64,000 bases of DNA from Anaeromonas sp052088025 (GTDB lineage: Bacteria > Bacillota > Clostridia > Tissierellales > SIT17). The stretch lies in NCBI RefSeq assembly GCF_052088025.1, contig NZ_JBQCYD010000010.1, positions 1 to 64,000 on the forward strand, given 5' to 3'. The notes beneath the pieces are model-generated. The model saw only the letters and a list, made by a program, of their open reading frames with translations, did no database searches and was not told the DNA's origin. Within the stretch, counting starts at the first letter, position 1; each line of letters starts with the position of its first letter. This document shows, in pieces, positions 58,218 to 64,000 of this stretch. The translations under genes and the position numbers were made by a program.

Positions 58218-59594
58218 TTAAAGCCTCCAATATAAGTAGTTCCTGTCCTCTGCTTCTTTTCTGTTAAACATTCCTTTTACATCTATTAATACATAATCCC
58301 CTCTTAAACTGTTTATCTCTGATGCTACAGCAACTTCATTCATTACTTCTGAGTATACATTTTCTTTAGTTTTATACATAGTCTTAATATCTTCAAATGT
58401 TATAGATTTAAACTCTTCATGTGGAACTGCAAATATAATAGCATCCATATCTTTTACTTCTTCTATATTACATGGATTAATTCTATATTCATGCCATAAA
58501 TCTTCTTTATCAGCTACTGAATCTACAACTTTCACCTCTATTCCATACTCTTCTAGTTCTTTAATAACATCTACTACTTTTGTATTTCTAACATCCGGAC
58601 AATTTTCTTTAAATGTTACACCGAATATAACTACTTTCGAGCCATTTATTTGCTTGTTTGCTTTTATCATCTTCTTCACTGTATTTTCAGCTACATATTT
58701 TCCCATATCATCATTTATCTTTCTGCCTGAAAGAATAATTTGAGAATGGTAGCCCATTTCTTCAGCCTTGTACGTAAGATAATATGGATCTACCCCTATA
58801 CAGTGTCCTCCTACAAGACCTGGAGTAAACTTTAGAAAGTTCCACTTAGTTCCTGCTGCTTCTAATACAGCATTAGTATCGATCCCCATTTTATTAAATA
58901 TAATAGATAACTCATTCATGAAAGCTATATTAATGTCTCTTTGAGAATTCTCAATAACTTTAGCAGCTTCAGCCACTTTGATACTTTCAGCCCTATGTAC
59001 CCCAGCTTCAATTACCATCTCATAAACCTTTGCTATATCTTCCAATGATTCTTCGTCCATTCCTGATACTACTTTTACTATAGTTTCTAATCTATGTACT
59101 TTATCTCCTGGATTGATTCTTTCTGGAGAATATCCTACTTTAAAATCAGTTCCACACTTTAATCCTGACTCTTTCTCTAATATGGGAATACAAATTTCTT
59201 CAGTAACCCCAGGGTATACAGTAGATTCAAATACAACAATTGATCCTTTAGTAAGATTTCTACCTACTGTCTTGCTAGCTCCTATTACAGGCTTAAGATC
59301 TGGTGTCTTATCTGCATTAATTGGAGTTGGTACAGCAACAACATGGAATTTACAATCTCTTATATATTTTTCTTCACATGTAAATAGTGCTGTGGATTTT
59401 TGTATAGCTTCATCTCCAACTTCTTTAGTAACATCCTTTCCATTAAGATATTGTTGCACTTTCTCTTTTGAAATATCGAAACCTACTACATCTGCTACTC
59501 TTGCAAATGCTATAGCTAAAGGCATACCTACATAACCTAAACCTATTACTGATATTTTGTCTTTTTTATTTTTAACACCTTCATATAAACTCAT
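58218..59594 (-). CDS. UDP-HexNAc 6-dehydrogenase (TviB/WbpO-like)
   Basis: A 458-residue nucleotide-sugar dehydrogenase. ISVIGLGYVGMPLAIAFARV binds NAD; FHVVAVPTPINADKTPDLKP, VFESTVYPGVTEEICIPILE and the catalytic cysteine in LVGGHCIGVDPYYLTYKAEE are present, and VVIFGVTFKENCPDVRNTKV begins the UDP-binding domain. The sequence is of the Vi-antigen TviB type, which oxidises UDP-GlcNAc/GalNAc twice to the uronic acid. It makes an acidic sugar of the polymer with the adjacent epimerase. AGGGAGGAAGG precedes the ATG. Confidence 0.93.
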   Translation of the reverse strand: MSLYEGVKNKKDKISVIGLGYVGMPLAIAFARVADVVGFDISKEKVQQYLNGKDVTKEVGDEAIQKSTALFTCEEKYIRDCKFHVVAVPTPINADKTPDLKPVIGASKTVGRNLTKGSIVVFESTVYPGVTEEICIPILEKESGLKCGTDFKVGYSPERINPGDKVHRLETIVKVVSGMDEESLEDIAKVYEMVIEAGVHRAESIKVAEAAKVIENSQRDINIAFMNELSIIFNKMGIDTNAVLEAAGTKWNFLKFTPGLVGGHCIGVDPYYLTYKAEEMGYHSQIILSGRKINDDMGKYVAENTVKKMIKANKQINGSKVVIFGVTFKENCPDVRNTKVVDVIKELEEYGIEVKVVDSVADKEDLWHEYRINPCNIEEVKDMDAIIFAVPHEEFKSITFEDIKTMYKTKENVYSEVMNEVAVASEINSLRGDYVLIDVKGMFNRKEAEDRNYLYWRL

Positions 59595-59652
59595 ATTACC
59601 TTCCTCCCTATTTGTGAATTTTATATTTTGATATAGTTATAACTAATAAATT

Positions 59653-60330
59653 CTACTTCATAACCGCCAAAATGGTTTTAATTATAATTTTAATATCATA
59701 AAATATAGAGAATCTTCTCAGATACTCAACATTAAGTTGAATTTTCCTTGGCATGATTTCTTTTATATATGTTTCTTCTGGATTATTACTATCACTAAGG
59801 AGAGTATTTTCATCTCTATACTCTATTGATGCTAAATCAGTAATTCCAGGTTTAATCTTTAATATATTCTGCTGTTGCTCGGTATACATTTCAATATATT
59901 TAGGTACTTCAGGTCTCGGCCCTACAAAACTCATGTCTCCAATAAGGATATTAATTAGCTGGGGTAACTCATCTATTTTTGTCCTTCTAAGAACATATCC
60001 AAATTTTGTGATTCTACTATCTCTTCCAACAGTAATTTGCATTCCCTTTTTCTCTGAATCTTGTATCATAGTTCTAAACTTAAATATCTTAAATTCCTTA
60101 ATATCCTTACCCACACGTACTTGTTTAAAAAACACAGGACCTTTCGAATCTATTTTGATTAAAATAGCAATAACAAAAAATACTGGTAGCAAACAAATTA
60201 AACCAATTAGTGAAACAATAAAATCAAACATTCTTTTCAAGACTAATTGAAACTTCTTTTTCTCTAATATTTCATCAATATCTAATAATTCTTTTAAATT
60301 TACAGCTTCCAAGCTATTACCGTCATGCAT
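59653..60330 (-). CDS. Initiating sugar transferase of operon 2
   Basis: A 225-residue undecaprenyl-phosphate sugar-1-phosphate transferase. An N-terminal charged extension (about 28 residues) precedes a single membrane segment VSLIGLICLLPVFFVIAIL, then KGPVFFKQVRVGKDIKEFKI, FKFRTM, LRRTKIDELPQLINILIGDM and SFVGPRPEVPKY. It starts the repeat unit of operon 2 on the lipid carrier. It is a paralogue, not a copy, of the operon 1 enzyme, so the two operons seem to build different polymers. Confidence 0.92.
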   Translation of the reverse strand: MHDGNSLEAVNLKELLDIDEILEKKKFQLVLKRMFDFIVSLIGLICLLPVFFVIAILIKIDSKGPVFFKQVRVGKDIKEFKIFKFRTMIQDSEKKGMQITVGRDSRITKFGYVLRRTKIDELPQLINILIGDMSFVGPRPEVPKYIEMYTEQQQNILKIKPGITDLASIEYRDENTLLSDSNNPEETYIKEIMPRKIQLNVEYLRRFSIFYDIKIIIKTILAVMK

Positions 60331-60344
60331 TAGTTCTCTCCACC

Positions 60345-61541
60345 TTATTCTTTGATAATCTCTTTCAACCCGTTAACCACATACTCCACTTCCTCATTAG
60401 TAAGTAAAGTATGTAATGGCAGTGTAATCTCATTCTTATACATATTAAAAGCATTAGGATAATCTTTTATATCAAAACCTAAATTCTTATATGCAGTATG
60501 CATTGGCAATGGCTTATAGTGAACATTTGTTGCTATACCTTTCTCAGCCATCTTTACAATTACATCATTTCTGTACTCTTCATCTTTTCCAAGCAGTTTA
60601 ACTAGATACAAATGACCACTAGAAGATGACTTATCACTAAAATGTTTTAAACTAACAGCACTACTATTCTCTAAAGCTTTATCGTACATCTCAATAATTT
60701 GTTTTCTTCTTTCTAGGTTCTCAGAATATCTAGCTAACTGTGCAAGACCTAAGGATGCCATTAGATCTGTCATGTTACATTTATAAGCAGGATAGACAAT
60801 ATCATATTCCCATGCACCAAGCTTTGTTTTTGCTAGTGCATCCTTGGACTGTCCATGAAGGGATAATAACATGAATTCTTTGTATATTTCTTCTTTATCA
60901 AACTCAGTAATATCTCTCCAAGTAACAGCTCCTCCTTCTGCAGTAGTTAAGTTCTTTACTGCATGGAATGAAAAGCATGTAAAATCAGCAACTTGTCCAC
61001 TCATTTGTCCTTCATAAGATGCTCCAAAAGAGTGAGCTGCATCAGCTAGTACTACAACTCTTCCTATTGCCTTTTGTAATTCATTTGAAGGTTTGAACAA
61101 GTCTTTCTTATTATTAACTGCTTCAAATATTCTATCGTAATCACACATTACACCAGCTATGTCTACTGGAATAATAGCTTTTGTCTTCTCGGTTATCGCA
61201 TCAGCAATAGCATCATAGTCTATGTGAAATGAATCCTTACCTGAATCTACCAAAACTATTTTAGCCCCTACATGGTGAATTACACTTGCAGAAGCTGAAT
61301 ATGTATAAGCTGAAGTTATTACTTCATCTCCTGGTCCAACCCCTAGTAATCTCAGTGTCATTTCCATGGCAGCAGTAGCAGAATTAAGGCATACTGCTTT
61401 TGAAGTATTACAATACTCAGCTATCTTTTTTTCAAATAATTTTGTCTTAGGTCCAGTTGTAATCCAACCTGTACTTAATGTCGCTGCAACCTCATTTATT
61501 TCATTTTCAGAAATATCTGGAGGAGAAAATGGTATTTTCAT
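60345..61541 (-). CDS. DegT/DnrJ/EryC1/StrS sugar aminotransferase
   Basis: A 398-residue PLP aminotransferase, first gene of operon 2. IPFSPPDISENEINEVAATL starts the family; AVCLNSATAAMEMTLRLLGV binds PLP phosphate, VVVLADAAHSFGA gives the Asp under the ring, and SFHAVKNLTTAEGGAV holds the PLP lysine K196. It puts an amino group on a UDP-4-keto sugar, as in PglE or LegC enzymes; no 4,6-dehydratase is in view, so the keto-sugar is made elsewhere. GAAAGGGG precedes the ATG. A 280-base leader with a terminator and the 29-bp element lies upstream. Confidence 0.93.
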   Translation of the reverse strand: MKIPFSPPDISENEINEVAATLSTGWITTGPKTKLFEKKIAEYCNTSKAVCLNSATAAMEMTLRLLGVGPGDEVITSAYTYSASASVIHHVGAKIVLVDSGKDSFHIDYDAIADAITEKTKAIIPVDIAGVMCDYDRIFEAVNNKKDLFKPSNELQKAIGRVVVLADAAHSFGASYEGQMSGQVADFTCFSFHAVKNLTTAEGGAVTWRDITEFDKEEIYKEFMLLSLHGQSKDALAKTKLGAWEYDIVYPAYKCNMTDLMASLGLAQLARYSENLERRKQIIEMYDKALENSSAVSLKHFSDKSSSSGHLYLVKLLGKDEEYRNDVIVKMAEKGIATNVHYKPLPMHTAYKNLGFDIKDYPNAFNMYKNEITLPLHTLLTNEEVEYVVNGLKEIIKE

Positions 61542-61766
61542 ATAAATATTCCCCTTTCAAATTCTTATTTTATCTATCGCTACAAATTTGCTACAAACAC
61601 ACTTCTACATCAGTCATATCAACACTTCCAAGACTTAATAAACCACATTTTTACTTGTTTTCTAAGCTGGTCCAAACTCTTGCACTCATTGATATAACTG
61701 TATTTTAATACTCTCCTTTATCCCTAAAACTCGATTTCAACATACCATTTCTTTATTAAGCTTTTA

Positions 61767-61797
61767 TAAAATAAAATGGTAAGATATTCTCCTACCA
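61767..61797 (-). terminator. Intrinsic terminator in the leader of operon 2
   Basis: Minus strand: TGGTAGG-AGAAT-ATCTTACCA (8-bp stem with a G-U pair) followed by TTTTATTTTAT. It lies between the 29-bp element (61825-61853) and the first gene (start 61541), so transcripts that pass the element meet it before entering the operon. It may also end pilin transcription. From 61542 to 61766 I see no gene; the phrase AGTCTTGGAAG near 61630 recurs near 8985. Confidence 0.7.
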
Positions 61798-61824
61798 ATA
61801 CTAATTATCAAATATCTATACTTG

Positions 61825-61853
61825 TTATCCTTTCACCATACTCACGTCGCCAT
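61825..61853 (-). promoter_or_regulatory. 29-bp leader element of polysaccharide operon 2 (copy 2)
   Basis: Differs from the copy at 8996-9024 at one of 29 positions and has the same orientation relative to the downstream genes. It starts 13 bases after the pilin stop codon and lies 28 bases before an intrinsic terminator. Only one arm of the inverted repeat seen at copy 1 is present here. Confidence 0.6.
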
Positions 61854-61866
61854 AATCATCCAATCA

Positions 61867-62235
61867 CTAAATATATGGAACATCATCACTATCATTTTCC
61901 TCTTTTAAATCATGAACAGTACATCTAACTTTTCCATTACCATAGCTAATGATACCATCTTTAGGACATATTTGCTGATTATAATCATTTAAATAATTAT
62001 TAAATAAAGAATCAGTATGATTTATATCTTCAGATATCAAGTATATGTCATATGACTTTTGTAATTCTTTGCAGCTTATATTACAAGCTGTTGCTTTAAC
62101 ACTATCTCTATATGATAAGTAATTTGGCAATACAATAAATGCCAATATAATAATTATAGAAATAACTATTATTAATTCAATCATAGTAAATCCTTTATTG
62201 CAAGTTCTTTTAGGTTTGTAATTTATAATCCTCAT
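61867..62235 (-). CDS. Type IV pilin-like protein
   Basis: A 122-residue prepilin. The N-terminus KRTCNKGFTMIELIIVISII has the peptidase site G-F-x-x-x-E and the long hydrophobic helix. The rest is short: two cysteines (TACNISCKEL) and later CPKDG...VRCTV, which suggests disulfides in a small globular head. Such minor pilins or pseudopilins build pili or secretion pseudopili; no pilus machinery is in the window. I chose the ATG at 62235 with GGGAGG ten bases upstream. Confidence 0.87.
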   Translation of the reverse strand: MRIINYKPKRTCNKGFTMIELIIVISIIIILAFIVLPNYLSYRDSVKATACNISCKELQKSYDIYLISEDINHTDSLFNNYLNDYNQQICPKDGIISYGNGKVRCTVHDLKEENDSDDVPYI

Positions 62236-62295
62236 GGAAGTAATACCTCCCACTTTTGAATTTGTAGTTCACTTTCATTCACTCATATGTATAAA

Positions 62296-62343
62296 AGCCA
62301 AAAAAATAATGTTAATCCAATTCAATTAACATTATTTTGGGCT
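62296..62343 (-). terminator. Terminator between cutC and the pilin gene
   Basis: Perfect 14-bp stem AAAATAATGTTAAT/ATTAACATTATTTT with loop CCAATTCA (plus strand), extended by AGCC/GGCT with bulge, and a U-run on the minus strand. It lies between a sigma-A-like promoter (62386-62414) and the pilin start, so pilin expression from that promoter needs read-through. Confidence 0.8.
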
Positions 62344-62385
62344 ATTTTATAGAAATAACTCTTTTCCCGTCGAATTTCTATATTT

Positions 62386-62481
62386 ATTGTATACAAAAAA
62401 TCATGTTTGGTCAAGCAATGATTGGGTATATATTACTATTTTCGTATAACATTTTCTGTGGTTTTTCGACATATTTCGACA
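62386..62481 (-). promoter_or_regulatory. Candidate Spo0A boxes and promoter upstream of the pilin
   Basis: TTGACC (62409-62414), 17 bases, TACAAT (62386-62391) form a minus-strand promoter. Two TTCGACA boxes, ten bases apart (62465-62471, 62475-62481), match the complement of the Spo0A box TGTCGAA, and GTCGAA at 62369 may be a third half. The stretch is the 150 bases after cutC. Control by Spo0A is inferred. Confidence 0.45.
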
Positions 62482-62491
62482 AGTCTATACC

Positions 62492-63241
62492 TTACTTTTC
62501 TTTAACTATATTTACTAATTCTTTTACCTTCTCATAACTCACCACATTGTATGAGCTTTCATGTGGTTCACCTACATAGGCATATGATACATTACCAATT
62601 GTTGTAGGATCACTCTTATATGTTTTAGCTGAACTATGGTATTGATTTATACCTGTATGTTCTATAATCTCAGCTACATTTGTTTCATTTACTCCGCTGC
62701 CTGCTAGTATTTCTATTTCATCACCATATTTCTCTTGTAAATCTTTTAATAGTTCTATTCCATCTATTGCTTTTGGCTTTTGTCCTGATGTGAGTATTCT
62801 ATCTACTCCTAATTCTATCAGTACTTCTATTGATTCATATGGATCAGCTGCACTGTCAAATGCTCTGTGAAATACTACTTCCTTCTTGTGCTTCTTTAGT
62901 ATTTCTATTATCTTTTCAGTTTTAAATACATCTATTCTTTTATCTGTAGTTAAACATCCAAATGCAACACCAGCTATATCATATTTCACCATTTCTTTTA
63001 TATCTGCTATAATTGTGTCAAATTGATATTCATTGTAGCAAAATCCTGCTCCACGTGGTCTTGCCATTACTATTATTGGTATATTGCACCTCTCAGTTGC
63101 TAGTTTTATTGTCCCTATAGATGGAGTAAGTCCTCCTAGATGCATACTATTGTTAAGCTCTACCCTATCTGCCCCTGCTTGTTCTGATATGATTACATCT
63201 TCTAGGCTATCACAACATATTTCAACTATTTTTTGTTTCAA
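62492..63241 (-). CDS. cutC: CutC family protein (copper homeostasis / TIM-barrel)
   Basis: A 249-residue CutC barrel: VEICCDSLEDVIISEQAGAD, RVELNNSMHLGGLTPSIGTI, VMARPRGAGFCYNEYQFDTI, VVFHRAFDSAADPYESIEVL and ILAGSGVNETNVAEIIEHTG are all family hallmarks. CutC was named for copper tolerance in E. coli, but that link is doubtful, and in Firmicutes the gene often sits with PTS and glycosidase genes, as here. An unknown sugar-related role is likely. Confidence 0.93.
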   Translation of the reverse strand: MKQKIVEICCDSLEDVIISEQAGADRVELNNSMHLGGLTPSIGTIKLATERCNIPIIVMARPRGAGFCYNEYQFDTIIADIKEMVKYDIAGVAFGCLTTDKRIDVFKTEKIIEILKKHKKEVVFHRAFDSAADPYESIEVLIELGVDRILTSGQKPKAIDGIELLKDLQEKYGDEIEILAGSGVNETNVAEIIEHTGINQYHSSAKTYKSDPTTIGNVSYAYVGEPHESSYNVVSYEKVKELVNIVKEK

Positions 63242-63263
63242 TTATATCCCCCTGCTTTCTATC

Positions 63264-63584
63264 TTATTTTGAATATTTTTTGTGTGTAAGTAGCATTTCT
63301 TCCGTTAGATCTCTTAATAGTTCTGTGCTCATCATCTGATCTTCTGCATGCATTAATAATAAAGTGATTTTAAAATCATCACCTTGGCTTTCCTTTGCTA
63401 GTATATCCATATGAACGTCATGTGCCTTTCCTAGACTATCTTCTGCCTTTTTTATCATTTCTCCTGCTTGATCAAATCTTTCTTCCCTTGAAGCTTTTAG
63501 TGCTTCATGTAGGTATGATTTTGCATCTCCTACATTGCTTATTATTTGAAAACTTAATAATTCCATTCCTTCCACAATATCCAC
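63264..63584 (-). CDS. PTS lactose/cellobiose-type IIA protein
   Basis: A 106-residue helical IIA protein. MELLSFQIISNVGDAKSYLH starts the three-helix bundle, and FKITLLLMHAEDQMMSTEL holds the phosphorylated histidine H79 and the trimer-core acidic residue (D82). It passes phosphate from HPr to a IIB/IIC pair that should be encoded to the right of the window. Context with a glycosyl-asparaginase suggests import of chitobiose-like sugars. Confidence 0.93.
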   Translation of the reverse strand: MDIVEGMELLSFQIISNVGDAKSYLHEALKASREERFDQAGEMIKKAEDSLGKAHDVHMDILAKESQGDDFKITLLLMHAEDQMMSTELLRDLTEEMLLTHKKYSK

Positions 63585-63610
63585 CGTCTTTCTATATATT
63601 CTATATTATT

Positions 63611-64000
63611 TTATTTTAATTTTAAAGGGCTTGTTCTCTTTTTCATATAATTGTCTAACCATTCTTCACTTGCTTTCTCATAAGTAGTCTTTCCATTCTC
63701 ATTTTTACATACATATACTGTTGCCTCTATTTTATCAGTAGCTATTACGAATGAAAATCCTTCTATGTTTGTAGCTACTCCAAATTCACCCTGCTTGTTT
63801 ATACATACTACTGATATATCTCCTGCTTTTTTTCTTCTCTTTATTAATAAATCATTTAGTTCAGATACTGCCTTATCTGCTGCTTCTTGTGGACTATATC
63901 CTTCTTTCATTAGTCTTACTATTTCATAAGACGAGCAACCTTTCATGATGTCTTCTCCAAGTCCTGTTGCGCTTGCTCCTCCTATTTCACTATCTACATA
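63611..64000 (-). CDS. N4-(beta-N-acetylglucosaminyl)-L-asparaginase / isoaspartyl peptidase, 3' part (runs off the right edge)
   Basis: The frame continues through the window end: YVDSEIGGASATGLGEDIMK, then GCSSYEIVRLMKEGYSPQEA, ADKAVSELNDLLI and FGVATNIEGFSFVIATD. This is the beta-subunit part of the Ntn-hydrolase asparaginase family (G-G-A-x-A-T-G-x-G-E). The autocleaved Thr nucleophile would be encoded upstream, outside the window. The enzyme cuts GlcNAc from asparagine, or isoaspartyl bonds. Neighbouring PTS IIA and CutC genes suggest salvage of glycoprotein-derived sugars. Confidence 0.88.
   Translation of the reverse strand, partial: YVDSEIGGASATGLGEDIMKGCSSYEIVRLMKEGYSPQEAADKAVSELNDLLIKRRKKAGDISVVCINKQGEFGVATNIEGFSFVIATDKIEATVYVCKNENGKTTYEKASEEWLDNYMKKRTSPLKLK

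Overview
The window comes from a low-GC Gram-positive anaerobe of the Clostridia/Tissierellia type. The evidence is AT-rich DNA with strong GGAGG ribosome sites, sigma-A promoters, two Spo0A-like boxes (TTCGACA) near 62.47 kb that hint at a spore former, and Firmicute-type PTS and prophage genes. Almost every gene lies on the minus strand, so the window is best read from right to left.

Layout, right to left. (1) 64.0-62.5 kb: end of a glyco-amino-acid/PTS operon (partial N4-(beta-N-acetylglucosaminyl)-L-asparaginase, PTS IIA, CutC). (2) 62.2-61.9 kb: a type IV pilin-like gene. (3) 61.5-50.2 kb: surface polysaccharide operon 2 (DegT aminotransferase, initiating sugar transferase, UDP-sugar dehydrogenase and epimerase that together should make a UDP-HexNAcA, acyltransferases, O-antigen ligase/polymerase, GNAT, glycosyltransferases, MurJ/Wzx-type flippase). 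(4) 50.2-49.0 kb: a junction with IS3-type transposase remnants and a DUF6933 gene. (5) 48.9-11.3 kb: an HK97-type siphoviral prophage. It has an immunity region with a divergent repressor; replication genes (DUF2800, DUF2815, DNA polymerase A, a frameshifted P4-type primase, SNF2 helicase, VRR-NUC); a HigBA toxin-antitoxin cassette; an HNH gene with a GC-rich cos-like stretch; a DNA methylase; an amidoligase/cyclotransferase cassette; terminase, portal, protease, capsid and tail genes including a -1 frameshift in the tail chaperone; holin, amidase and two tandem large serine recombinases. (6) 11.2-9.3 kb: a zinc-ribbon gene, an Abi/HEPN defence gene preceded by a promoter-RNA-terminator unit that looks like the abiF RNA, and an orphan promoter-palindrome-terminator unit. 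(7) 8.9-0.04 kb: polysaccharide operon 1 (HpcH/HpaI aldolase, PLP fold-III decarboxylase, sugar transferase, branched-chain aminotransferase, GTs, acetyltransferase, Wzy-like polymerase).

The two polysaccharide operons flank the prophage and each carries the same 29-bp element (28/29 identical) in its leader in the same orientation. In operon 2 an intrinsic terminator follows the element, before the first gene. This arrangement would fit processive antitermination, but a mobile-element end is also possible. Inside the prophage the most unusual part is the amidoligase cassette: an amidoligase whose ribosome site can be paired by a 15-bp inverted repeat, an upstream paralogue that keeps the C-terminal domain but lacks the catalytic N-terminal motifs, a small partner protein and a gamma-glutamylcyclotransferase. 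A 35-bp two-block motif recurs upstream of the paralogue, the amidoligase and the recombinase operon.

No rRNA, tRNA or CRISPR array was seen. Prophage ends are approximate because no att core could be identified by eye.
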